From Lethocerus indicus (Eukaryota > Arthropoda > Insecta > Hemiptera > Belostomatidae), in assembly GCA_019843655.1 (NCBI GenBank), contig JACDQD010000007.1, positions 26,492,365 through 26,556,364 on the forward strand: a stretch of DNA of 64,000 bases. Reading direction: 5' to 3'. Positions 34,901 to 44,176 of the stretch are shown here, piece by piece (within the stretch, counting starts at the first letter, position 1; every line of letters begins with the position of its first letter). The position numbers were made by a program, and so were the translations under genes. Below the pieces are notes generated by a model. It was not told the origin of the DNA. It ran no database searches and worked only from the letters and a program-made list of their open reading frames with translations.

Positions 34901-37900
34901 GTGTACCAAAGTGAGTTACACTTGCCCCTGAAATGGCGGGTTGAAAATCGAAAATTTAGGTTTTTCGAAAATTTTCGAATATCGATCCCAAATTCCATCC
35001 ACAAGTGTACCAAAGTGAGTTACACTTGCCCCTGAAATGGCGGGTTGAAAATCGAAAATTTAGGTTTTTCGAAAATTTTCGAATATCGATCCCATATTCC
35101 ACCCACAAGTGTACCAAAGTGAGTTACACTTGCCCCTGAAATGGCGGGTTGAAAATCGAAAATTTAGGTTTTTCGAAAATTTTCGAATATCGATCCCATA
35201 TTCCACCCACAAGTGTACCAAAGTGAGTTACACTTGCCCTGAAATGGCGGGTTGAAAATCGAAAATTTAAGGTTTTTCGAAAATTTTCGAATATCGATCC
35301 CATATTCCACCCACAAGTGTACCAAAGTGAGTTACACTTGCCCCTGAAATGGCGGGTTGAAAATCGAAAATTTAGGTTTTTCGAAAATTTTCGAATATCG
35401 ATCCCATATTCCACCCACAAGTGTACCAAAGTGAGTTACACTTGCCCCTGAAATGGCGGGTTGAAAATCGAAAATTAAGGTTTTTCGAAAATTTTCGAAT
35501 ATCGATCCCATATTCCACCCACAAGTGTACCAAAGTGAGTTACACTTGCCCCTGAAATGGCGGGTTGAAAATCGAAAATTTAGGTTTTTCGAAAATTTTC
35601 GAATATCGATCCCATATTCCACCCACAAGTGTACCAAAGTGAGTTACACTTGCCCCTGAAATGGCGGGTTGAAAATCGAAAATTAAGGTTTTTCGAAAAT
35701 TTTCGAATATCGATCCCATATTCCACCCACAAGTGTACCAAAGTGAGTTACACTTGCCCCTGAAATGGCGGGTTGAAAATCGAAAATTTAGGTTTTTCGA
35801 AAATTTTCGAATATCGATCCCATATTCCACCCACAAGTGTACCAAAGTGAGTTACACTTGCCCCTGAAATGGCGGGTTGAAAATCGAAAATTAAGGTTTT
35901 TCGAAAATTTTCGAATATCGATCCCATATTCCACCCACAAGTGTACCAAAGTGAGTTACACTTGCCCCTGAAATGGCGGGTTGAAAATCGAAAATTAGGT
36001 TTTCGAAAATTTTCGAATATCGATCCCATATTCCACCCACAAGTGTACCAAAGTGAGTTACACTTGCCCTGAAATGGCGGGTTGAAAATCGAAAATTTAG
36101 GTTTTCGAAAATTTTCGAATATCGATCCCATATTCCACCCACAAGTGTACCAAAGTGAGTTACACTTGCCCCTGAAATGGCGGGTTGAAAATCGAAAATT
36201 AGGTTTTCGAAAATTTTCGAATATCGATCCCATATTCCACCCACAAGTGTACCAAAGTGAGTTACACTTGCCCCTGAAATGGCGGGTTGAAAATCGAAAA
36301 TTTAGGTTTTTCGAAAATTTTCGAATATCGATCCCATATTCCATCCACAAGTGTACCAAAGTGAGTTACACTTGCCCCTGAAATGGCGGGTTGAAAATCG
36401 AAAATTAAGGTTTTTCGAAAATTTTCGAATATCGATCCCATATTCCACCCACAAGTGTACCAAAGTGAGTTACACTTGCCCCTGAAATGGCGGGTTGAAA
36501 ATCGAAAATTAAGGTTTTTCGAAAATTTTCGAATATCGATCCCATATTCCACCCACAAGTGTACCAAAGTGAGTTACACTTGCCCCTGAAATGGCGGGTT
36601 GAAAATCGAAAATTTAGGTTTTTCGAAAATTTTCGAATATCGATCCCATATTCCACCCACAAGTGTACCAAAGTGAGTTTTGCCCTGAAATGGCGGGTTG
36701 AAAATCGAAAATTTAGGTTTTTCGAAAATTTTCGAATATCGATCCCATATTCCACCCACAAGTGTACCAAAGTGAGTTACACTTGCCCAAAATGGCGGGT
36801 TGAAAATCGAAAAATTAGGTTTTCGAAAATTTTCGAATATCGATCCCATATTCCACCCACAAGTCCAAAGTGAGTTACACTTGCCCCTGAAATGGCGGGT
36901 TGAAAATCGAAAATTTTTTTCGAAAATTTTCGAATATCGATCCCATATTCCACCCACAAGTGTACCAAAGTGAGTTACACTTGCCCCTGAAAGGGCGGGT
37001 TGAAAATCGAAAATTTAGTTTTTCGAAAATTTTCGAATATCGATCCCATATTCCACCCACAAGTGTACCAAAGTGAGTTACACTTGCCCCTGAAATGGCG
37101 GGTTGAAAATCGAAAATTTAGGTTTTTCGAAAATTTTCGAATATCGATCCCATATTCCACCCACAAGTGTACCAAAGTGAGTTACACTTGCCCCTGAAAT
37201 GGCGGGTTGAAAATCGAAAATTTAGGTTTTTCGAAAATTTTCGAATATCGATCCCATATTCCACCCACAAGTGTACCAAAGTGAGTTACACTTGCCCCTG
37301 AAATGGCGGGTTGAAAATCGAAAATTTAGGTTTTTCGAAAATTTTCGAATATCGATCCCATATTCCACCCACAAGTGTACCAAAGTGAGTTACACTTGCC
37401 CCTGAAATGGCGGGTTGAAAATCGAAAATTAAGGTTTTCGAAAATTTTCGAATATCGATCCCATATTCCACCCACAAGTGTACCAAAGTGAGTTACACTT
37501 GCCCCTGAAATGGCGGGTTGAAAATCGAAAATTTAGGTTTTCGAAAATTTTCGAATATCGATCCCATATTCCACCCACAAGTGTACCAAAGTGAGTTACA
37601 CTTGCCCCTGAAATGGCGGGTTGAAAATCGAAAATTTAGGTTTTCGAAAATTTTCGAATATCGATCCCATATTCCACCCACAAGTGTACCAAAGTGAGTT
37701 ACACTTGCCCCTGAAATGGCGGGTTGAAAATCGAAAATTTAGGTTTTTCGAAAATTTTCGAATATCGATCCCATATTCCACCCACAAGTGTACCAAAGTG
37801 AGTTACACTTGCCCCTGAAATGGCGGGTTGAAAATCGAAAATTAGGTTTTCGAAAATTTTCGAATATCGATCCCATATTCCACCCACAAGTGTACCAAAG

Positions 37901-40900
37901 TGAGTTACACTTGCCCCTGAAATGGCGGGTTGAAAATCGAAAATTAGGTTTTCGAAAATTTTCGAATATCGATCCCATATTCCACCCACAAGTGTACCAA
38001 AGTGAGTTACACTTGCCCTGAAATGGCGGGTTGAAAATCGAAAATTTAGGTTTTCGAAAATTTTCGAATATCGATCCCATATTCCACCCACAAGTGTACC
38101 AAAGTGAGTTACACTTGCCCCTGAAATGGCGGGTTGAAAATCGAAAATTTAGGTTTTTCGAAAATTTTCGAATATCGATCCCATATTCCACCCACAAGTG
38201 TACCAAAGTGAGTTACACTTGCCCCTGAAATGGCGGGTTGAAAATCGAAAATTAAGGTTTTTCGAAAATTTTCGAATATCGATCCCATATTCCACCCACA
38301 AGTGTACCAAAGTGAGTTACACTTGCCCCTGAAATGGCGGGTTGAAAATCGAAAATTAAGGTTTTCGAAAATTTTCGAATATCGATCCCATATTCCACCC
38401 ACAAGTGTACCAAAGTGAGTTACACTTGCCCCTGAAATGGCGGGTTGAAAATCGAAAATTAAGGTTTTTCGAAAATTTTCGAATATCGATCCCATATTCC
38501 ACCCACAAGTGTACCAAAGTGAGTTACACTTGCCCCTGAAATGGCGGGTTGAAAATCGAAAATTTAGGTTTTTCGAAAATTTTCGAATATCGATCCCATA
38601 TTCCACCCACAAGTGTACCAAAGTGAGTTACACTTGCCCCTGAAATGGCGGGTTGAAAATCGAAAATTTAGGTTTTTCGAAAATTTTCGAATATCGATCC
38701 CATATTCCACCCACAAGTGTACCAAAGTGAGTTACACTTGCCCCTGAAATGGCGGGTTGAAAATCGAAAATTTAGGTTTTTCGAAAATTTTCGAATATCG
38801 ATCCCATATTCCACCCACAAGTGTACCAAAGTGAGTTACACTTGCCCCTGAAATGGCGGGTTGAAAATCGAAAATTTAAGTTTTTCGAAAATTTTCGAAT
38901 ATCGATCCCATATTCCACCCACAAGTGTACCAAAGTGAGTTACACTTGCCCCTGAAATGGCGGGTTGAAAATCGAAAATTTAGGTTTTTCGAAAATTTTC
39001 GAATATCGATCCCATATTCCACCCACAAGTGTACCAAAGTGAGTTACACTTGCCCCTGAAATGGCGGGTTGAAAATCGAAAATTAAGGTTTTTCGAAAAT
39101 TTTCGAATATCGATCCCATATTCCACCCACAAGTGTACCAAAGTGAGTTACACTTGCCCCTGAAATGGCGGGTTGAAAATCGAAAATTTAGGTTTTTCGA
39201 AAATTTTCGAATATCGATCCCATATTCCACCCACAAGTGTACCAAAGTGAGTTACACTTGCCCCTGAAATGGCGGGTTGAAAATCGAAAATTAAGGTTTT
39301 CGAAAATTTTCGAATATCGATCCCATATTCCACCCACAAGTGTACCAAAGTGAGTTACACTTGCCCCTGAAATGGCGGGTTGAAAATCGAAAATTAAGGT
39401 TTTTCGAAAATTTTCGAATATCGATCCCATATTCCACCCACAAGTGTACCAAAGTCAGTTACACTTGCCCCTGAAATGGCGGGTTGAAAATCGAAAATTT
39501 AGGTTTTCGAAAATTTTCGAATATCGATCCCATATTCCACCCACAAGTGTACCAAAGTGAGTTACACTTGCCCTGAAATGGCGGGTTGAAAATCGAAAAT
39601 TAAGGTTTTTCGAAAATTTTCGAATATCGATCCCATATTCCACCCACAAGTGTACCAAAGTGAGTTACACTTGCCCCTGAAATGGCGGGTTGAAAATCGA
39701 AAATTAAGGTTTTTCGAAAATTTTCGAATATCGATCCCATATTCCACCCACAAGTGTACCAAAGTGAGTTACACTTGCCCCTGAAATGGCGGGTTGAAAA
39801 TCGAAAATTTAGGTTTTTCGAAAATTTTCGAATATCGATCCCATATTCCACCCACAAGTGTACCAAAGTGAGTTACACTTGCCCCTGAAATGGCGGGTTG
39901 AAAATCGAAAATTTAGGTTTTCGAAAATTTTCGAATATCGATCCCATATTCCACCCACAAGTGTACCAAAGTGAGTTACACTTGCCCCTGAAATGGCGGG
40001 TTGAAAATCGAAAATTAAGGTTTTTCGAAAATTTTCGAATATCGATCCCATATTCCACCCACAAGTGTACCAAAGTGAGTTACACTTGCCCCTGAAATGG
40101 CGGGTTGAAAATCGAAAATTAAGGTTTTTGAAAATTTTCGAATATCGATCCCATATTCCACCCACAAGTGTACCAAAGTGAGTTACACTTGCCCCTGAAA
40201 TGGCGGGTTGAAAATCGAAAATTTAGGTTTTTCGAAAATTTTCGAATATCGATCCCATATTCCACCCACAAGTGTACCAAAGTGAGTTACACTTGCCCCT
40301 GAAATGGCGGGTTGAAAATCGAAAATTTAGGTTTTTCGAAAATTTTCGAATATCGATCCCATATTCCATCCACAAGTGTACCAAAGTGAGTTACACTTGC
40401 CCCTGAAATGGCGGGTTGAAAATCGAAAATTTTAGGTTTTCGAAAATTTTCGAATATCGATCCCATATTCCACCCACAAGTACCAAAGTGAGTTTTGCCA
40501 AATGGCGGTTGAAAATCGAAAATTAAGGGTTTTCGAAAATTTTCGAATATCGATCCCATGGTGCGACCCAAAATGCGGTTTTTAGGCCTAAAAATGCGGT
40601 TTTTATGCGAAAAATGGGCACAAAGGTTTTAGGTCCTAAAATGCAGCTTTTAGGCCCAAAAATTCAGTTTTTATGCGCAAAATCAAACCAAAATAGGGTT
40701 TTGCGGCCAAAATGGGGTTTTAGGCCCAAAATGCACTTTTTAGGTCCAAAAATTCGGTTTTTCAGCGCGAATATGTCCCTAAAATGCGGTTGTTATGCCC
40801 AAAAATGCGGTTTTTATGCCCAAAAATGCGGTTTTTCAGCGCAAATACGTCCCAAAATTCTGTTTTTAGACGCGAAATCGGCCCAAAAATTGGTCTTTTA

Positions 40901-42946
40901 GACCCAAAAATACGGTTTTTATGCCCAAAAATGCGGTTTTTCAGTGCAAATACGTCCCAAAATTCGGTTTTTAGACGCCAAATCGGCCCAAAAATGGGGC
41001 TTTTAGACCCAAGAATGCGGTTTTTATGCCCTTAAATGCGGTTTTTATGCCCAAAAATGCGGTTTTTATGCCCAAAAATGCGGTTTTTATGCCCAGAAAT
41101 GCGGTTTTTATACCCAAAAATGCGGGTTTTCAGCGCAAATACGTCCCTAAATTCGGTTTTTAGACGCCAAATCGGCCCAAAAATGGGGCTTTTAAACCCA
41201 AGAATGCGGTTTTTATGCCCAAAAATGCAGTTTTTATGCCCAAAAATGCGGTTTTTATACTCAAAAATGCGGTTTTTATTCCCAAAAATTTGGTTTTTGG
41301 ACGCCAAATCGGCCCAAAAATGGGGCCACAAAACGAATATCGATCCCATGTTCCACCCACAAGTGTAAAAATTTTTGGGCCTAAAAACCGCATTTTTTGG
41401 TCAAAAAGGAGCATTTTTGGGCCGATTTTGCGCCTAAAAATCGCATTTTTTGGGCCGATTATGCGCCTAAAAACCGCTTTATTGGGCTGATTTGAACCAA
41501 AAAATCTTATTTTTGTGCCTAAAAACCTGATTTTTGTGCCGATTATGGGCATAAAAACCCCATTTTTGGGTCTATAAAAGCCCTATATGCTGATTTGGCG
41601 CCTAAAAACCTAATTTTTGAGCCGATTTTGCGCCAAAAACCTTATTTTTGGGTCAGAAAGCCCCAGTTTGGGCAGATATGGCGACTATAAACCGCATTTT
41701 TATGGCGATTTTGCCTAAAAACTGCATTTTTCAGTCTAAAAACCCCATTTTTGGGTCAATTTGACGCCTAAAAACCGCATTCTTGCGCCTAAAGACCTGA
41801 TTTGTGTGCCGATTTAGGCCATAAAAACCGCATTTTTGGGCCGATTTAGCGTCTAGAAACCGAATTTTTGGGCCGATTTAGCGCCTAGAAACCGAATTTT
41901 CGGGCCGATTTTGCACCTTAATACCGCATTTTTGGGTCGATTTCAGTGACAAAAACCGCATTTTTGGACCTCAAAACCCCATTTTCGGGCCGATAATGCA
42001 CCTAAAAACCCAACTTTTGGGCCTAAAAATCACGTTTCTGGGCCTAAAAACCAAGTTTTTGGGCCTAAAAACCACGTTTTCGGGCCTATAAACCGCATTT
42101 AAGGGCCTAAATATGTATTTTGCACCTACAAATTGCATTTTTGGGTCTAAAAGCCCTATTTTTGTGCCGATTTGACGCCTAAAAACCGCATTTTTGAGCC
42201 GATTTTCTGTCTAAAAACCACACTTTTCGGCCGATTTTGCTTCTAAATTCTCCATTTTTGGGCCCAAAAATGGCCTAATAGCCGATTTTCCCCCGAATAA
42301 CAGCATTTTTTAGGCCCGGAAATGGGGTTTTAGGCGCAAAATCAGCCCAAAAATGCTGTTTTCAGATGCAAAAATAGGCCCAAAAATGCAGTTTTTAGGC
42401 TCAATATCGGCACAAAAATGCGGTTCCGCCGCGGCATTATTGGGCCAATATTGGCCCTAAAAACCGCTTCTTTAGGCCAATTTCTTTTTGCTAATTTGTT
42501 TCCCTTTACAGTGCGTTCCTTTTAATCCTCCCACTATACGTATGATAAGAAATACATGCGTTTTCTCGTAACGATGTTTTATATATTTTGTCGTGGAGGT
42601 GGTGTTGCTTGGAATGGGGGCTGACGAGCTGTTCGGCGGCTATTCGAGGCACAGGAAGGTCTTCAAGTGTGGCGGATGGCCGGCGCTCGATCTCGAACTA
42701 CGTTCTGAAATAAAGGACATCAGCGCCAGGAATTTGGGACGCGACAACAGAGTGGTTTCCGATCACGGGCGCCAGCCCCGAACACCGTTCCTCGACGAAA
42801 AGGTCATCAGTTACGCCGACAGTCTACCCCCTTGGCACAGGTCGAGATTAACAACATTTTATTGATTTTTAATTGATTTTCAGTAACTTGGGTCCGGTCT
42901 TTAGAGTGACCAGACTTCGCGTGTTTCTGTCTCCTCAAGAGCAAAA

Positions 42947-42993
<47 letters not shown>

Positions 42994-43260
42994 TTATGGG
43001 TTTTTATGCCCATGCGGTTTTTAGACTCCAATTCGACCTAAAAATGGGGCTTTTAGACCCTAAAATACGTTATTTAGGCGCAAAATCGGCCCGAAAATGC
43101 TCCTTTTAGACCCAAAAATGCGGTTTTTAGGCCCAAAATTCTCCCCTTGGCACAGGTCGAGATTAACATTTTATTGATTTTTAATTGACTTTCAGTAACT
43201 TGGGTCCGGTCTTTAGAGTGACCGTAGACTTCACGTGTTTCTGTCTCCTCAAGAGCAAAA

Positions 43261-43311
<51 letters not shown>

Positions 43312-43512
43312 TCATGGGTTGACAGAGAAGTCCCCATAGGATAAAGGCTCCAAACATAAACATGAAGATTCGACAAAGCCCTTTGTCTCATTTGAATGAT
43401 ATAATGTGAATATTATAATATTATAATGGATAGAATAACTATCCAGTTGAATAGCTCTGTAAGATTCAGTCTAATTCGGTTGTATTTTACTTGTACGAAT
43501 AAATTATTTCTT

Positions 43513-43576
<64 letters not shown>

Positions 43577-44171
43577 AATGTCAAAGGTAAAAGTTATTTT
43601 ACATCCTTTGAAAAATATTAATACTTTTCGGACAGGATGAAAAAATTGTCCATTCAGGGAGATAAACATGCTCCTGCGAATTTTCAATTTTTCATCCCAT
43701 CCTAAACGTATTATTTTTTCAAAGCTTGTAAAATACCGTAGATTTCGTGTGTTTCTGTCTCCTCTCGCGGTTAGGTCCTTTGCTAGACACCGGTCTAGCA
43801 ATCTTCAGTAGCGCTGTGTTAATCACTTTTGTCACTTGTGTGCTGTGGTATAACAAGAGACCGAACCGGCGATAGGAGACAGAAACGCACGGAATCTACG
43901 AAAAGATTTGACCCAATAGAAAATTTAATTTAAAAAAAGAACAAGAAGATCGGTTACAGTTTTCGAATAGATATAAACCGGGAAAATCCTTTTTTCCAGG
44001 TGTTGTCTCACTGCAGATCTACCTCGGGGTGTCGGCGACAAGCTTCTGTTGCGCCTGCTGGCCTCCCACCTGGGCCTCACCAACGTCGCCACCTTTCCCA
44101 AAAGGGCCCTCCAGTTCGGATCCAGAATCGCCAACCCGAAGGAAAAGGACACGAAACTTGCGATAGATTAA
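26226..44171 (+). CDS. ASNSD1: ASNSD1, asparagine synthetase domain-containing protein 1 (complete, eight exons)
   Basis: Exons: 26226-26285, 26369-26563, 29294-29585, 30734-30904, 31488-31894, 32368-32532, 42599-42840, 44000-44171, all phases agreeing, 1704 nt or 567 residues. The N-terminal class II glutaminase-like domain starts MCGIFF with Cys2 in place, then RGPD and [10 protein letters not shown]. The C-terminal asparagine-synthetase/adenine-hydrolase domain has the PP-loop [46 protein letters not shown] and a tail [11 protein letters not shown]. The order and motifs fit ASNSD1 rather than true asparagine synthetase; the family's substrate is not established. Intron 6 is about 10 kb and carries the satellite array; the last intron carries partial gene duplications. 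An AATAAA overlaps the stop codon. Confidence 0.92.
26369..26563 (+). CDS. ASNSD1: ASNSD1 exon 2, glutaminase-like domain
   Basis: The acceptor is GTTTTCCAG|T and the donor GGGCTG|GTACGA. It encodes [20 protein letters not shown], a middle part ending TKQPLQQGN, and [17 protein letters not shown] and NG(D/E)IY are the conserved amidotransferase motifs. 65 codons, phase 0 on both sides. Confidence 0.9.
27153..27376. mobile_element. piggyBac-like MITE, best-preserved copy (224 bp)
   Basis: It is flanked on both sides by TTAA, with perfect 13-bp inverted ends CCCTCTATGGGCC and GGCCCATAGAGGG. The interior matches copies at 5390, 14349, 47668, 54247 and 55694. It lies in ASNSD1 intron 2. Confidence 0.92.
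27590..27765. repeat. Highly degenerate foldback MITE remnant
   Basis: GGTTTTCGGCACACCTCACC with ATTATCAGTAGCATTCCGTC and, later, CCCTCTGCGGCCCCGCAAAA with CAAGTACCGTATT resemble weakened arm and end sequences of the foldback family. Confidence 0.4.
28900..28934. repeat. (AT)n microsatellite
   Basis: An AT tract of about 17 repeats in ASNSD1 intron 2, with a second tract at 28962-28978. Confidence 0.9.
29294..29585 (+). CDS. ASNSD1: ASNSD1 exon 3, end of glutaminase-like domain
   Basis: The acceptor is GTTGTTCAG|G and the donor CAATAC|GTAAGC. Key pieces: [47 protein letters not shown] and [12 protein letters not shown]. WFGRDFxGRHSLL is typical of this family (compare the GRDxxGxxPL of asparagine synthetases). 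Confidence 0.9.
29720..30102. mobile_element. Foldback MITE, long palindromic copy
   Basis: The left arm has TTTCTATCTCCTCTCGCTGG, TCTAGACCGGTTTTGGCCGC and GGATGTTTTTTGGGCATCC; the right arm mirrors it with AGTGAGGATGCCATCCAAAG, CTACTGAAGACGGCGAGCGG and CCCCTCGCAGACCGCAAAAC, ending AGGTATG. It lies in ASNSD1 intron 3. Confidence 0.87.
30734..30904 (+). CDS. ASNSD1: ASNSD1 exon 4, interdomain segment
   Basis: The acceptor is TTATTTTCAG|G and the donor CTCCAAG|GTAAAT. It encodes [20 protein letters not shown] and then [15 protein letters not shown]; weakly conserved linker between the two domains. The phase (one base in, one base out) fits exons 3 and 5. Confidence 0.8.
31288..31405. repeat. 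Foldback MITE, single arm
   Basis: It starts ACATACTTGTTTTGTGGTCT and runs through TTTCTGTCTCCTCTCGCTGG to GCTAGACCGGTTTGGCTGC, then stops. It lies in ASNSD1 intron 4, about 80 bp before exon 5. Confidence 0.8.
31488..31894 (+). CDS. ASNSD1: ASNSD1 exon 5, PP-loop (ATP-binding) exon
   Basis: The acceptor is TTGTTTCAG|A and the donor ATAGAG|GTGATC. It contains [10 protein letters not shown], a Cys/His cluster [13 protein letters not shown], the pyrophosphatase P-loop [28 protein letters not shown] and [14 protein letters not shown], ending RTWNFIE. SGGxDS binds ATP pyrophosphate in this superfamily. Confidence 0.93.
32368..32532 (+). CDS. ASNSD1: ASNSD1 exon 6
   Basis: The acceptor is TTGTGCAG|A and the donor GCCAGG|GTCAGT. 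It encodes [20 protein letters not shown], then [20 protein letters not shown] and CSPAR. DDSxGxAxWFAxRG is an ASNSD1 family block. 55 codons, phase 0; the following intron spans 32533-42598. Confidence 0.9.
32840..33665. repeat. Degenerate A/T-run repeat (CCTAAAAACCGCATTTTTGG family), left flank of satellite
   Basis: Repeats of roughly 20-32 bp are built on CCTAAAAACCGCATTTTTGG with variable spacers such as GCCGATTTTGCG. Orientation flips near 33120, after which the complementary form AAAAATGCGGTTTTTAGGCC dominates to 33665. Confidence 0.9.
33672..40567. repeat. Satellite array, 104-bp monomer, about 66 copies, in ASNSD1 intron 6
   Basis: Near-identical head-to-tail monomers contain CGAATATCGATCCCATATTC, CACCCACAAGTGTACCAAAG, TGAGTTACACTTGCCCCTGA, AATGGCGGGTTGAAAATCGA and AAATTTAGGTTTTTCGAAAA. 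Differences are mostly in the TTTAGG/TTAAGG/TTAGG segment and in T-run length, with more decayed monomers near 36660-36930 and 40480-40560. Open frames across the array reflect the sequence being free of stops in some frames and are not genes. Confidence 0.97.
40568..42480. repeat. Degenerate A/T-run repeat, right flank of satellite
   Basis: The same family as 32840-33665: first AAAAATGCGGTTTTTATGCC units to about 41330, then one partial satellite monomer (41333-41367), then the inverted form GGGCCTAAAAACCGCATTTT from 41375, and a last short flip near 42310. Confidence 0.92.
41333..41367. repeat. Isolated partial satellite monomer
   Basis: ACGAATATCGATCCCATGTT then CCACCCACAAGTGTA, one third of a monomer embedded in the flanking repeat about 770 bp beyond the main array. 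The same junction sequence (a GGGCC-AAAA context before CGAATATCG) occurs at the left edge of the array. Confidence 0.85.
42599..42840 (+). CDS. ASNSD1: ASNSD1 exon 7
   Basis: The acceptor is TTTTGTCGTGGAG|G and the donor GGCACAG|GTCGAG. It encodes [20 protein letters not shown], a middle part, [20 protein letters not shown] and [16 protein letters not shown]. GxGADExxGGYxRHR and GRDxRVxxDHG..R.PFLDE are the C-terminal catalytic-domain motifs. The first codon joins SPAR of exon 6. Confidence 0.92.
42950..42990. repeat. (AT)n microsatellite
   Basis: About 20 AT dinucleotides, end of the first duplicate unit. Confidence 0.95.
43262..43307. repeat. (AT)n microsatellite
   Basis: About 23 AT dinucleotides, end of the second duplicate unit. 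Confidence 0.95.
43500..43735. repeat. AT-tract-linked inverted repeat element
   Basis: An (AT)n tract (43516-43572) followed by ACATCCTTTGAAAAATATTA and ATGAAAAAATTGTCCATTCA, with an inverted partner TTTTTCATCCCATCCTAAAC and TTATTTTTTCAAAGC. Related copies lie at 54770-55115. Confidence 0.8.
43735..43910. repeat. Foldback MITE, collapsed copy
   Basis: ACCGTAGATTTCGTGTGTTT, CTAGACACCGGTCTAGCA and TCTTCAGTAGCGCTGTGTTA, then the inverse end GAGACAGAAACGCACGGAAT. It sits about 90 bp upstream of ASNSD1 exon 8 and is duplicated with that exon near 49080. Confidence 0.8.
44000..44171 (+). CDS. ASNSD1: ASNSD1 exon 8 and stop
   Basis: The acceptor is TTTTTTCCAG|G. It encodes [56 protein letters not shown] and TAA. 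PRGxGDKLLLR and [12 protein letters not shown] are diagnostic for the ASNSD1 tail. A decayed copy lies at 49240-49390. Confidence 0.92.
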
Positions 44172-44176
44172 ATAAA
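44171..44176 (+). terminator. Candidate polyadenylation signal overlapping the ASNSD1 stop
   Basis: The last base of the TAA stop is the first base of AATAAA. Cleavage 10-30 nt downstream would leave a 3' UTR of only a few tens of bases. Use of the signal is inferred; further downstream signals are possible. Confidence 0.45.

Larger units (their letters stand above)
42830..43307. repeat. Tandem duplication of the ASNSD1 exon 7 end plus intron start
   Basis: The segment CCCCTTGGCACAGGTCGAGA, ATTTTTAATTGA.TTTCAGTA, CTTGGGTCCGGTCTTTAGAG, TTTCTGTCTCCTCAAGAGCA and an AT tract occurs at 42830-42990 and again at 43142-43307. The spacer between them is A/T-run repeat (43005-43138). Confidence 0.9.

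Noticed and set aside
33672..40567. CRISPR-like regular repeat pattern
   Set aside because: Monomers are contiguous with no unique spacers and the genome is eukaryotic; this is a satellite.
33291..40571. Dozens of overlapping open frames on both strands, up to about 200 codons, with repeating peptides such as [14 protein letters not shown]
   Set aside because: They are translations of the satellite monomer. 104 is not a multiple of three, so frames pass through all three phases and stay open only because the monomer lacks stops in some frames. No start context, splice signals or codon bias.
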